Notes under the pieces: generated by a model
The model's input: the letters and a program-made list of their open reading frames with translations, nothing else
The model's database searches: none
What the model was told of the DNA's origin: nothing
Position numbers and translations under genes: made by a program
In this document: positions 35,328 through 46,737 of the stretch, piece by piece
How positions within the stretch are numbered: the first letter of the stretch is position 1
Layout of the letters: the number at the start of each line of letters is the position of its first letter
NCBI GenBank assembly: GCA_023627715.1
Contig: JAMAHW010000012.1
Coordinates: 186,001 to 250,000, forward strand
DNA: 64,000 nt
Reading direction: 5' to 3'
Source of the DNA: Periconia sp. R9002
Lineage: Eukaryota > Ascomycota > Dothideomycetes > Pleosporales > Periconiaceae

Positions 35328-36052
35328 CCTCTCAAGGCACCCCCGTTCTTCCTCATAGTCCTAGCAAATTTTTTCTTCTTTTTTGGCAACTTCTTGCCCC
35401 TCAATTTCTTGATCCTGCAAGGCCAAGAGGAAGGGACGTCTATCAGCTTATCTAATTATGTCCTTGCTATTGTCAATGCCGCTAGGTTTGTATACGGCAT
35501 CTTTTACGACACCATGCACTAATACTTTGCAGTCTATTTAGACGTGTTCTTCCAGGGTACATTGCGGATCACGTGGGGCGGTATAATATGATGATAGCGA
35601 CGACACTCTGCACGGCCATTCTCGTCCTCGCTCTTTGGATTCTTGGCCATGGAAATGCAGCCATCATTCTATTTTCGACGCTATATGGGTTCTTCTCAGG
35701 AGCATTTGTCTCCCTTGGCCCTGCAGTTGTGGCTCACATCTCTGAGATCAAGCAGATAGGAGTCCGCAACGGTACTGTTTATGCCTTTGTATCTGTGGCG
35801 GCAATTACAGGAAACCCTATTGCAGGAGCCCTGATTACTAGAAACAACGGAAAATTCCTCTATCTCCAGCTGTTTTGTGGTCTTAGCATGGCCATTGGGT
35901 GTCTAGGATATTTTGCATCTAGGACGGCCAAAGTCGATTTGAGGTGGAAACGCTTCTATTGGCTCAATATGGTCTCCATTAACTTACGTAGTTGTTTCGA
36001 CAGTTTAGAAAAATTGACATTCATCATTAAATCTACTCCGACACGCGTCTAG
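35313..36052 (+). pseudogene. C-terminal half of an MFS monocarboxylate-type transporter
   Basis: The exons are 35313-35485 and 35533-36052, with a 47-bp intron, leaving an open frame of 230 aa from an internal Met. The sequence starts in the central loop and TM7 (PPFFLIVLANFFFFFG) and runs through TM8-TM12. It has the family words LPGYIADHVGRYNMMI, GHGNAAIILFSTLYGFFSGAFVSLGPAVVAHI and GNPIAGALIT. TM1-TM6 of this usual 12-helix family are missing, and upstream sequence is the PKS relic in antisense. The two relics overlap or abut at about 35270-35327. No frameshift is seen in what remains, so the loss of the front half may be the main lesion. A half transporter is unlikely to work alone. Confidence 0.85.
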
Positions 36053-37344
36053 CGCAGTAATACAATATCACCGCATAACAACTGAACTATTCAATCCATT
36101 CATCATACTGCTGACTGATTACCATAACAGGATAGCACTGCCAAAGAAGTAATCATGTGGAATGAATTAGTTGTACTACAAGCTAGCTGTATCAGAAGTA
36201 GATGATTTTATAGTACCGCAGTGCTAAAGGCTATCTCTACCCATACAGAAACCAATATTATAGAAATTGGGTCCATGTCAGAGAAGAGCAAACCTCCAGC
36301 AATCCATTGACAATCAATTTGAGGACAATCAATGAGCGGTACATGTTTCCCTCATTTTCATACCTTTACTTCCTTGTCCATCACCCACCCCACCCTATCG
36401 CATCGCTTGTAGCACAAAATCGCCGGATTTTTTCAAGTCTCCATCTGCCCTTTCCTTCAACGTTTGTTTGACTTTGGGATGTTATTTTAAGAAGGTTTGG
36501 ATTTTTGGATTTTGGATTTTGACGCTGGCCGACTCTACTTCTCAGGCGTTAGGAGATAGGTGAAACGGAACCGAAGTTTTACCTATCACTCCATAACAAG
36601 CCACTACCCTTTACACTCGAGCAGATTGCGCCTAATATATGCAATGGACCATTTCACTGTCTTCTTGCAATATGATGATGACAATGAATCGATAATATAC
36701 CCAAGAATGGAGAAGCTATTTCCATTGCTGTGCTTGATTTATGGTTTCCGGGTAGTATTACTTAGGTAACTTGGTGGCAGTTACATCTTTATGTATACGC
36801 TACTGATGGATTATAGAAAAAAAAGGTTGAGGAAAGGGGTCATCAGGGTTGGAATCGTTGTAATTTCTACCAATCTTCTGATGAATACAAACAGGAGCGA
36901 AGATTTATAAGCAGGCATTGGACTCGATTTGGTAAAGGAGAATGCTTTAGTTGCGAGCATGACCTTCCATGGTGGGCTTATAGGCGGTTGCGGTAGGTCT
37001 ATATTCAGTCATGAACAGCTCTCAAAAACTACTTCTTTTGAAATACAATAGGTAATACCACAGTCTTCAACCATTAGATGTATTGTTTTCATACAGCGCT
37101 AGCAATGTGTTCTCAGTTGCAGGGTTTCGGTACTAATGTCTTCGCGATTTAGTTACGTGTTAAAACTATGGATAGTTCTTATTTCTATCCATTGTATGAT
37201 CGTTTTCTTTTTTAAATGACAGAGAAGGATCGCATCGCCAGTTCTACTGCGCTGGTTTCAAGCTACGAAGTAAAAGCGGCGTAAGACATATATTCGTTTG
37301 CGACTGCGGGTCCTGACTCACTATCTGTCCTTTCATTTCAAGAC
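36053..37344. other. 1.3-kb intergenic stretch
   Basis: A/T-richer DNA with short T-runs and a TTTGGATTTTTGGATTTTGGATTT near-repeat around 36495-36520. No coding frame is supported. Confidence 0.55.
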
Positions 37345-37887
37345 CTAATTTTCAGATTGCTTCAACTCCAAAGGCGCCGTACTCAACTGCCAGTTGCACT
37401 GGCCGCTTCCACCACACGTACCCTTCAAGTTACCTCCGACACGGAATTGCTCCTCAGCCGAAGAAACCTTTCCATCAACATCGGCAAGCTATGAGACGTA
37501 CAATTAGCATAATTACCCCATTCCCGATAGAGACTGCAAACATACTTTGACGATCAATCCAAAGCTACTGGCAGAGCCAGCACCCTCAACAGCAAGCATC
37601 TCAAAGCTCCAGGTTCCCTCGCCGCTCTCATTCTCACAAGTCTGCTCAACGCCGAGCGGGAGTCCTTGGCTCTGGATCCATTCCGCGTGGCAAGCCGCAG
37701 TGGTGGAAGCATCAGTGATGGTGAACGTCAGGGTTGACTCTGGGGGATTACCGGGACGGCCGGATGGGGAGTGCGTGTTGAGTGCGGTGATTTGCCAGGG
37801 CGTGGGGACAGTGGAGTTTGAGTCGCGAGGGACAGAGGGTGCCGCGAGGGCGAGGGGTAGGAGGATGGTGTGAAGGATGAACTGCAT
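37345..37887 (-). CDS. Small secreted cysteine-containing protein
   Basis: The exons are 37887-37546 and 37488-37345, giving 161 aa. A signal peptide (MQFILHTILLPLALAAP) precedes a mature protein of about 145 residues. It contains PWQITALNTHSPSGRPGNPP, a C-H-A-E-W segment, QTCENESGEGTWSFEM, and after the intron EEQFRVGGNLKGTCGGSGQCNWQL. Four cysteines in the mature part could form two disulfides. The pattern matches a widespread type of uncharacterised fungal secreted protein, with a beta-rich domain opening W.I.A.NT.SPSG and ending GTCG.SG.C.W. Role is unknown; apoplastic or effector-like function is only a guess. Confidence 0.8.
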
Positions 37888-38534
37888 TTTTGTTGTTGGA
37901 TAATTTGGACAAGTTGGTTTGATGATTGGCGGAGCGAGTTGGGGAATGTCAATTTACGTTGAGGAGAAGGGCATCTCACTCTATATATCGAATCAGCTTT
38001 TAGCAAGTGGCAATTATTGAATAGTTTGGAGAACTAAGCAGTTAGGTGACACTCCACATAGCACACCTTAACCTCAATACAAACTTCCATTTCCAGCAAC
38101 TAATGTGCTTAGCTCAAAAGGCCACCCGTCGTCGCCCCACCAAGCTAAGCTTCATCGTGTGCGATCTACATAGACACATGCCCGATGCAGAGCTCTATGG
38201 ATTCCCCACCATGCTATTAATAGATATAAATAGATTAATTGAAACTGGTTTCAATCAGTCTCGCACTGTCAACTGTGAGAGTTTATGTGCGCGTGTGCAT
38301 CATCTGCGAGAGAACATTGTTTGAGAAAAAATGTGTTGTGTTGGACATAGAACAAGGCAATGCTACCTTTAGGATTTTCCTTATTGATTTTCGCCGTGAT
38401 TGCAGAAGATTTATTTGAAGCGGAGGAATCTTTGCGGAGAGTGTTTGGATATACTTAAATGCGAAAATCACACTCCCTATACATGCTTATTTACGGCTTG
38501 GAACTAGAAACGTTGCTATTTAGATGCACGACAA
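37888..38534. other. Intergenic between secreted-protein and HET genes
   Basis: Upstream region of the secreted-protein gene and 3' flank of the HET gene. No gene seen. Confidence 0.55.
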
Positions 38535-40625
38535 TTAGATCAATTTATACGTCTCACTAGCTAATCCCCTGTTCATGAGCTGCCCCTGCATAGCAGCACA
38601 TACATGCGCAGGACCGATGATACAATACGTATCAGCTGTCTTTCTCCTTATCACCAACGGTGCCTTCACACCTTGAAATATAACCACCTGATCCTGCTCT
38701 TTAGTATCCTCCGGCACATACCCAAGCCGGCCTGTGTCCAAAACCACAGCACGCATCCCCCACGCGGAGCGAAACAGCGCTTCCGCAATTTGAACAACTG
38801 CGCTATTCTCAGAATCACTCTGCAACCCCCCATCTTGGTTCAAAAGAAGTCTTGACCAGCGTTGATAATCCACCAATGTCAGAAGCCCTGCTTTGGTTCC
38901 ATATTGACTTATGCTGATATTGTTTTGTAGGGCGTCGGGCGCTTCACGGAAGAGGAGTTCAGCCACGTTGTGTCGCACGGTTCTACCGAAATTGCGAGAC
39001 TCGATATCTTCGATTAGTTTCATTAGGGAGCTTACCCACTCTAGCCACCAGCACCAGAAGGGTCCGAAGGGAAGTGCGCGGTAGGTAAACAGAGATGCAA
39101 TGTCCGAACGCGGGACGTCCATGCCAAGTTGCCCGTAGAAGTATTCAATTCTTTGGATGAGTATATCTCTATATTCGTCGGGAAGGGGTTCGGATACGGC
39201 GCGCAAGCTGCCTAAAGCTACGGTTCCCTTGTGCAAGCCAGATTCTGCCACTACAGCAGAGAACCTCTCGCTCATAGTCTGAACTTTCCCAATGCTGATG
39301 CCTGTCATGCTCAGTGCGTATGTGAACCTTGAATCATTGTAAGGCGTGACGGACACTTTTTGCGACGTGTCTTTTGAGGCGGTATACTTGTCGAAAGTAT
39401 TCATTCCCTTCTTAGACCAATCATATGCCCATGAAGCGAGTCCTTCATCAGGTAGGTTCCCTTGCTGAAATTTATACGGTTTGAATGTGACCAGCAATTC
39501 CAAGAAACCTTCGAGGAGTAAAAATCGAGAAGTCGCATTGTAAACATCCGCAACACTTCGTTTGTAGTCGACCTCAATGCCCTTCGGATTTTCTGCTAAA
39601 CCAAGACGCGCGTAAATGAGATCTCGTATATCGGTAGCTTGATGGAGGGGAGGCGGGATGAAGTATGCTCCTGCTAGTACATCGCGAAGTGACCGTTTCT
39701 GCGCACATGTCGTGCGTGCTGATAAACAGCCTAAGAATCGACTATCGAAGCCTTGGAGTTGCTCTACAGCCTGTAGAGACTCTTGAGAACTGCGCAAAGA
39801 GTTTGCAAGACCCAAAAGAAGTAAGACTCGTCGATGCGATAGGTGTCTCGATCCGTAGTGGAAGGTTAGTTTGACTGCGCGGCCCGTCTCCTGCAATATC
39901 CACATCCTCGCAAAGTAGTCATTCTGCGAGAGGTCTTTGATCGAGACAAAGTTTTTATGTATAGAAGGATTCGCTAGCGCCGCGCGACGTAGCTCTGCAG
40001 AGAATACGGCCCATATACGTTGTGCTGCGTTTGAGGACTCACCCGCGCTGGCGACGATCAAGCAAGCTTCCAACCAGTCCTTTTCAGGCATAGAATCTTG
40101 ATCCTGCCTGATCTGCTTTGTAAGGCTCCATATCGTATCAGCGAGACTAAAGGCCATGTTGAGGTTGTGAATCAGGCCGGCATCATCATTATAGCGAGGA
40201 CCCAGCCATGCATGCACCTCTCTCGCTCCGGAGTAGATGGCGTTCATTAGCGGGACTTGCCATGATTTTTCGTCGTTGTCGGCTTGGTTAATACATAGCG
40301 CATCTGTCCAGATGATGATTCTTCCATACTTCTGCCTCAGGTGTCTGAGCGCAGCAGCTAGGCTGCTTCCAATGCTGTGGACGTATTTTGAGGAGCTTTT
40401 GGAGGAGAAGAACTGTCGGGCGCTTTTGCCGTAACTGATGGTGATGTTGGATCTGTCGTTTACGGGTTGTCCCCACACGTAGGAGAGAGCAGTATATTGC
40501 GCTTCATGCAACTTGGCATGGCGCAGTGTACCTTCCAGAGGGTCATCTAGGGTTGACGCTGGGTCAAGATGGAGTAATCTGATCTCTTTATGCTGCTTCC
40601 TCAGAGGACGATATGCGATACTCAT
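38535..40625 (-). CDS. Heterokaryon-incompatibility (HET) domain protein
   Basis: A single exon of 696 aa. The N-terminal third carries the HET domain: EIRLLHLDPAS, YTALSYVWGQP, a long insert, then IIIWTDALCINQADNDEKSWQV, MNAIYSGAREVHAWLGP and further YFARMWILQETGRA with the invariant WILQE-type motif. The C-terminal part has the typical fungal tail (GLAENPKGIEVDYKRSV, DTGRLGYVPEDTKEQDQV, PLVIRRKTADTYCIIGPAHV). HET proteins in filamentous ascomycetes trigger cell death when unlike strains fuse, though most family members are untested. Such genes lie often in variable regions, which fits the PKS relic nearby. The frame is intact. Confidence 0.9.
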   Translation of the reverse strand: MSIAYRPLRKQHKEIRLLHLDPASTLDDPLEGTLRHAKLHEAQYTALSYVWGQPVNDRSNITISYGKSARQFFSSKSSSKYVHSIGSSLAAALRHLRQKYGRIIIWTDALCINQADNDEKSWQVPLMNAIYSGAREVHAWLGPRYNDDAGLIHNLNMAFSLADTIWSLTKQIRQDQDSMPEKDWLEACLIVASAGESSNAAQRIWAVFSAELRRAALANPSIHKNFVSIKDLSQNDYFARMWILQETGRAVKLTFHYGSRHLSHRRVLLLLGLANSLRSSQESLQAVEQLQGFDSRFLGCLSARTTCAQKRSLRDVLAGAYFIPPPLHQATDIRDLIYARLGLAENPKGIEVDYKRSVADVYNATSRFLLLEGFLELLVTFKPYKFQQGNLPDEGLASWAYDWSKKGMNTFDKYTASKDTSQKVSVTPYNDSRFTYALSMTGISIGKVQTMSERFSAVVAESGLHKGTVALGSLRAVSEPLPDEYRDILIQRIEYFYGQLGMDVPRSDIASLFTYRALPFGPFWCWWLEWVSSLMKLIEDIESRNFGRTVRHNVAELLFREAPDALQNNISISQYGTKAGLLTLVDYQRWSRLLLNQDGGLQSDSENSAVVQIAEALFRSAWGMRAVVLDTGRLGYVPEDTKEQDQVVIFQGVKAPLVIRRKTADTYCIIGPAHVCAAMQGQLMNRGLASETYKLI

Positions 40626-41089
40626 AGCTATTGGTCCCAGGCTTCAAGTTCATGAGAGAAGCTAGTCACTGCTCAGTTGCTACTCACGCTACTTGAATGA
40701 TTCTCTCTATGCGTGTGGTTTAAGCTTTGCCGGGAGATCTGTCACCATCTTGTTTATGCATTCGGCCCCAAGGTGGACTTTAGACGGCCTAGGCGTCCAG
40801 CAGCGGAACATACTCACCGATTGGGGGCCGAGATTATCCAATCAGAACGAGAAATAGTAGCCTCGTTATGACACAGCCTCGGTGCTGGAATCCCAATGGT
40901 CTAAGACTGGACGCCTCTCTCGTAAAGGTCCCCTCAACTCGATGAAACACTGTAGCCTGCTCCACGTCAGTGTACCGCTGCGGCACCTAGGACTTGGCAC
41001 AGCCCGGTTGGAAAAACATTAAAAGAAGGGTCACCCCCTTGCATACGCCGCTGCACAACTTAGAATTAAGTTAGTCCTTTGCGACAATA
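40626..41089. other. Divergent promoter stretch
   Basis: 464 bp separating the starts of the HET gene (minus) and the proline-rich protein gene (plus). No gene seen. Confidence 0.55.
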
Positions 41090-42230
41090 ATGTTTTACAG
41101 CTTCTGGTACCTCGTGTTGGTTTTCGCGACACTGTCGCATCCGATCGCAGCTGGGCCACCCATCATAGCGAAACCACCACCAGTGGCCAAACCCAACCCC
41201 CCCGTCGTCAACGTCCCCCATCCTGCTCCAGTCCCTGAACCTCCACCTCAACCTCCACCTCAACCTAAGCCAGTTGACCCTAAGCCAGCCGATCCCAAAC
41301 CGGCTGCCCCCGCGAAACCGCCAAAGCTGCCAGCAAACCCCTACCACCCCGTTCCTCGCCTCCCAATAGTAGTGAAGAATGAAGGCGACGATTCATCCTC
41401 AGCGTTCGACCTTGGTACGTTTAACGCAGATGGAACAGCGTTATTCGAACGTAAGTTACTAGAAAAATCTCGCACATTGATGTGATCACAAAATGCTAAA
41501 GCAAAGCCCAGAATTCGACGACCGGAACAAACCCTTCTTCTCAGTGATGTACAACTTTTTCGAGGTCAAAGAAACCTATCTCCCCAAGACAGACGCATAC
41601 GCCAAAGCTACAGGACAAGAAAACCCCTTCAATTCCGGTCCCCGCCCCACCGGTCAGCCGCTACGCCTCACACAAACCATCACAACGCCCACTACGCGCA
41701 CTATCTCTGCTCTATTCGATCCCCACAAGCCCGTAGATGCATGCCGTGTCTGGACAAACCTAGCTACGTACTGCAGCGGCGGAGGCGAGGCGTGCGCATG
41801 CTACTCTGGCACGTACTACGTGCCGGACCAGTGGAACTCTCTCGCCGCTGGGTGCGCAGAAGCCACCAGCAAATGCTCCACAGAACGCAGCTCCTCGGAC
41901 GACCCCTGGTGTGATATCGCGCGCACAGCAGCTAGTCATGTCTCGTACTGCACCAACAGCTTTTCGGCCTCGGAAAGTCCGTCTCCCGTCAAGTTCGCAG
42001 AAAAGGCCAACGTCGGTACCCCTCGGTCCGCGAGTGCGACCACTACGTCGACCTCATCTGGGACATCCTCAAATAGATTTGTGTCGAGCTCAGGCGCGTT
42101 GCTTCCTACAGCGTCATCGTTCTCCGTCTCCTCCAGCGTGAGTTCATGGTCTCCGCGTCTCGTGGACCCGATCACTGCCAATATGTATTCCTGGATCGCG
42201 TTGTTGGCTAGTTTGTTGTACTGCATATGA
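41090..42230 (+). CDS. Secreted proline-rich, probably GPI-anchored protein
   Basis: The exons are 41090-41450 and 41512-42230, giving 359 aa. The acceptor CCCAG at 41511 is the one that keeps the phase; nearer AGs do not. The protein has a signal peptide (FWYLVLVFATLSHPIAAG) and a Pro/Lys-rich segment (PPPQPPPQPKPVDPKPADPK, residues about 25-90). A Cys-containing middle follows (VDACRVWTNLATYCSGGGEACACYSGTYYVPDQWN, then GCAEATSKC). A Ser/Thr-rich stalk and a hydrophobic C-terminus (MYSWIALLASLLYCI) then suggest a GPI-addition signal. It is likely a cell-wall or surface protein. The family is not recognised; the Cys region resembles several uncharacterised fungal surface proteins. Confidence 0.75.
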
Positions 42231-44387
42231 GATACCTCCTCTCTAGGCAATCTTGGTACCTCGTGTATTCCGGGTCAAAGAGTTTTTGTAGCCAGAGTAG
42301 GTCGAAAGGGATGCGGAGTATACCTTTATCATGGCCAGGAAAGAGTGCGGGATAAATGGCGCAATTGTTTGTGTTAATCGTCTGCTTTTTTCGCTTTATA
42401 CCCATTTTCTGTGTTTTCACATCACATTTGTGATCAATTGATCGGGATTACAATCTAGTGTACTGATATGATCACGGCGGGCAGTAGACAAATCATTAGA
42501 ATGTATTGATATTAGTACGATTCCATCATCATTTTTCCCTCTATTCGTCCGTCACTGACTAAAATCTTTCCTCCATTATTGTTCCTTCCGCGATAATAAG
42601 CTTTGACTCACATCAATGTCTGTTATGATTCAAGCTACTAAATGGCTGTGACTGCGCTAGTCGTCTCGGAGACAGCGAGGATGTGATCTCCTTTCGGATA
42701 TCACCTAAGCTGATGACCCTGATATCCTGATCAATCCTAAATCAGGTTGCCTCGCACAACGTAACGTATATTCATACATGATTTATTTTGTCGACGGCTT
42801 TGTGGTTTCAGGATTCGAGCAGGGTTAGTTTTGCGCATACTTGTTCTATCTACGGCAAGACACGGTGGTGAGCGGCAATTCTCAACAACCTGTATGTACG
42901 CATTCTCAATTTTTACATTCCCGTTCTAAATTCGGCATGCGGCAACTCGCATCACTCAACTTGCACATAGTTTTAGAGACAGCGTCGGGTTTCATTTCAA
43001 ATGATACAATCCATGTACCGGCGTAGAGCGTCCCGGGAACGCCAAAACGCCTTTTCAAATTTTCCTCACATTGAGGTAGATAGGATGCCAAGATATGTAG
43101 TACCACAGCGAGGGGACTTCGGTAATAAGCAATGGTGCAGGCGGCGAGCGTGCTTGATCTTACCAATTAAATTCCATGGGTAGGTCTTGTGTGTTCGCCA
43201 AGAAAGGATGTCAGACTGGGCTTGGGGGCGCAAAATGAAACGCCAAAGTCGGAAAATTTGGTTCCTGGGAACTACGCCGAAAGGTATTAAGTCCGGAGTT
43301 GGGGTCGCGTTGATCTTCTCGAAAACGTTTTGGCGTGGCTGGAACGTGAGCTTGGTGCGTGCTTGCATGATGCCTGATTGTTCGGGGGACTGATCTTGGG
43401 ACTCCAACTTCTGACATAGCACGAAGGGTGAACTTGCGATGAAACTTTCAGATTGAAAATGCAATTGGGGTGATGATATTTACGCTATATGCATGCAAAA
43501 ATGAAAGCGAGCAATATGTACTACTACACTCTGTTTCACTGTTATATTGAGAACTCGCACCTTTCAGTATCTCCCCCTGCCGAGGACGTTGTCGTATATT
43601 TCTACTAAGTCGATGCATCAACAATTTTAATTACTTTGCGTCAATAAATCTAACATGCTCCGAAGGATGTACCAGAGGAGTAACTAATTGCTATACTTGA
43701 ACCCCAAAGGCATCTCTACCAACACGGAGTATTATCGAACTCCAACAAGATGAGCGCCAGTGGGATACTGTGCCAGTCACGTGATCCAGCAGAGGTAGGA
43801 ACAAACATTTGAACCACCACGAAGTTAACCCACATTCTATGCGGCACAGGTATGCTACCCAATCAGCATCCCTGCTATTTTCTACGGGCTCATGAGTTCT
43901 CACTGCCCACTTTTGACGGCCCCCATCGACTGATCAGTCTCGTTTACGCTTTGAACCCCGTCGAGTTGACCGTTTTGGCACTTGTATACTGCTTTATCTT
44001 ACAAACGTAGCCGCAAAGATACTCGGAAATTACATCCAGTGAGTGATTCACATCCACGCAGTGATGCGGCAAAGTACGGATAAGACAATTACTCATGGTG
44101 CATGTTGCTGGTACTCAGCTTTGTGGATAGGACTGCATATTAAATCTATACTTTTCTCGCCCTTTTTCCTTTCGTCATCCTCTCATTTCGTGGTCATACT
44201 ATACATTCATTTGCTCATTCATTCATTCGTCCCTTCATTTTTTCTTCCCTACCTGGCAAGATTTTGCTGCCATCCATTCTTTTGGATTTGATTTCGTTGT
44301 TGTTTTAACTTGGCTCAAAACTTCGCCATACTGGAATAACTCAGACTATCGTTTTTGTCACTATATCTGGATTTAGGCAGCATCATA
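42231..44387. other. 2.2-kb gene-free stretch
   Basis: No convincing gene; the longest frames lack an ATG and have no protein-like features. A CACGTG box (AGTCACGTGATC, about 43776-43787) lies 600 bp upstream of the next gene. The final 250 bp is T/C-rich leader-like DNA. Confidence 0.5.
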
Positions 44388-46737
44388 ATGCTACTCAACA
44401 CGGCACAGGCCTTCTTGGCTGGGGCTGCGCTCTCCCAGGCGGCAGCGATTACATTGAAACCCACATCCGATTCTTCGTATATTGGCAAAGCCGGAGAGAA
44501 AAGAGATATGGTTCAATTGCAGCCGATCCATGACCTAGCTGACTTGATTCCCGGACACCCGAAGCGACGTGCGGTCGAGGGCAACCAGGTTTTTGACCCA
44601 GCCAATCAACATTCTTTCTATTGGGCCCAAAAACGTACGTCTGGATTCCCTATGGGTGCAAGAAACATGAAACTAATTTTTTTTTCGCAGTGACTGACGA
44701 CGTTTACGTTGCCAATTTCACCATGGAGGCTCTGAGCGACAAAGAAAAGCTCATCCCCATCGAGAGCTTCGCCGACCGCCTAAAGTCCATTAAGTGTGAC
44801 AATAACTCTATCGTCATTGAGTTTCCCTCCAACGATTGCTTCGAATATGCTTCCTCTGTGTGGGGTTGGGTCAACAAGGACAAAGACAACACCATGACGT
44901 TGGTCACAAAAGCAGGCCAATGTGATCTGGACCAAGACCGTGACCCTTTCTCCGTCAGTAACGCGAAGTTCGATGAAAATGCCTTGACAGCGACTCTTGT
45001 TGCTAAGCGTCTTACGTGGGAGGAGGCAGCGCATGATTACACACTCAAGACTTATCAGCATGCCGCTACCCCAAAGCAGCAGCAAAAGCGTTTCGACTTA
45101 GAGGACCTGCAAAAGCGAGCCCGCCAGAGCCATAATGAGAAGCGTCTCGGCAATCCTTTCGACAAGGTTAAAGACAAACTAGAGGAAGGCAAGAAGAAGG
45201 CGGAAGAAGAAAGTAAAAAAGCTCTAGAAGCAGCCGACGAAGCGCGTAGAAGAATCCAGCAAGCGGCCGATGAAGCAAAAAAAAAAGGCAGAAGCAGAGG
45301 CCAAAAAGGCTGCTGAAGATGCCCAAAAGAAAGTCAACGACGCCAAAAACACAGCTGAAGAGTTGGCCAAAGTCAACATTGACCAGGACAAAGAGTTGAA
45401 CATCAATTTCAAAGTCGATCAAAACATTTTCGACTTTCCTAAAACCAAATTTGGTATGGCTCTCAAAGCGAATGCTAAGGTTGAAACCAGCGGTAAATTG
45501 CTTTTGGATGTGGACATGGAGGTGAAGAGCTTCAATATGACAAAAGGAAAGATAACGCTTCGTCCCAAAGGTCTCACAACATCCTTGATGCTAGGTCTGA
45601 CTGGTGACGGTAAGATCGGCAACACACCCTTCAAGTTCGATTTACCGGGAGTGAAAATTCCAGTTGCTGCAATCAGTGTTCCTAAACTCATTCAGCTTGG
45701 CCCAAAGATTGAGGGTAGCATCTTTGTGGGATCTTCTTCACTTGAGGGAACAGCCACTGCTTCCATTGGAGGTAAAGCCGTTTTTCCCGATGATGCAATC
45801 ATATCCATCGATTTGTTGAACAAGGACGGCAACACTCTCAAAGGCTGGGAACCCAAGTTCGAAAAAATTGAGCCTCAGTTCAGCGCTTCTCTGGGAGGTG
45901 GTGTTCGTACAGGCATTTCTTTGGCGATTGGACTCGAGGCCTCGGTTATCGACAAAAGTGGGTGATTCATTGTTTTGCTAAGCGATTACTACTAACCATT
46001 TAACAGTTGGTGTTGAAGCACAGATAGAAGCCGATGCGCCCTTTATCGAGGCCACCATGAAAGCCGAGAAGAACACTGTGGGTGTCTGCGGTGGAAAAAA
46101 GACTCTGGGAACCAACTTTGGGGCAAGGGCTGGATTCAATGTGCACTTGGAGGCTGGTCTTGTGGGAAAATCACCCATCTATAATCAGAACCTTTTTGTA
46201 AGTGATGTTGTTGGCACCAGCTGGAATCCAATATGACTTACTCTCCTACAGGAAAAAACATGGGATCTGCCATGGAACCAGTGTTTGGCCTTCGGAGAGG
46301 AAAACGCTAGCACATCTGGGACGATATTGACCGCGAAGGGAAAGGCTACCCAGGCAACGGGCACCAGAATAGCAACAGCCACTGGCAAAAATGAAGAACC
46401 CGAAGTCACCGGTACTGGAAAGCCCAAGTCCCCTGGTAGCGAAAAGCCCGAATCGACCGGGAGTAGTAGAGCACAGGCAAGTGCCGACTCTTCTGCCACG
46501 AAGGGCCCAGTATCAGGTTCCGCCACCAAGAGCACCGGCTCTTCTATCACGCCCTCCCCATCCGGTGCTGCGTCAATCACCCAGAAGCCCACTGTCAAGG
46601 TTTATACGCCTTGGATCAAATCTAACGGAACCATCAGGGCTACAGGAAACACCCGACCCATTACCCTTGTGACATCCGTCGCTCCTACTGCCTCGCCTAC
46701 ACCCTACGGCGCAAAGCTAGATGATACAAAGGCCTAA
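44388..46737 (+). CDS. Secreted multidomain protein with charged coiled-coil linker; frame broken at an A10 run
   Basis: The exons are 44388-44634, 44691-45957, 46007-46197 and 46252-46737. Exon phases agree throughout only if one base is discounted in the A10 run at 45277-45286; then about 729 codons. A signal peptide (AQAFLAGAALSQAAAI) and a dibasic pro-site are followed by an N-terminal domain (DVYVANFTMEALSDKEK, CFEYASSVWGWV). A Lys/Glu/Ala-rich helical linker comes next (EEGKKKAEEESKKALEAADE), then a beta-rich domain (LNINFKVDQNIFDFP, VDMEVKSFNMTKGKITL, VGVCGGKKTLGTNFGA). A Ser/Thr/Gly-rich tail ends the protein. The two-domain layout recalls fungal DUF7029/DUF7223 proteins, by memory only. 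As given, the frame stops at 45314-45316, which would remove the second domain; a sequencing slip is as likely as a real mutation. Confidence 0.72.

Noticed and set aside
43066..43464. 132-codon minus-strand frame
   Set aside because: Begins at TTG, has no domain, and neighbouring frames show no splice continuation.
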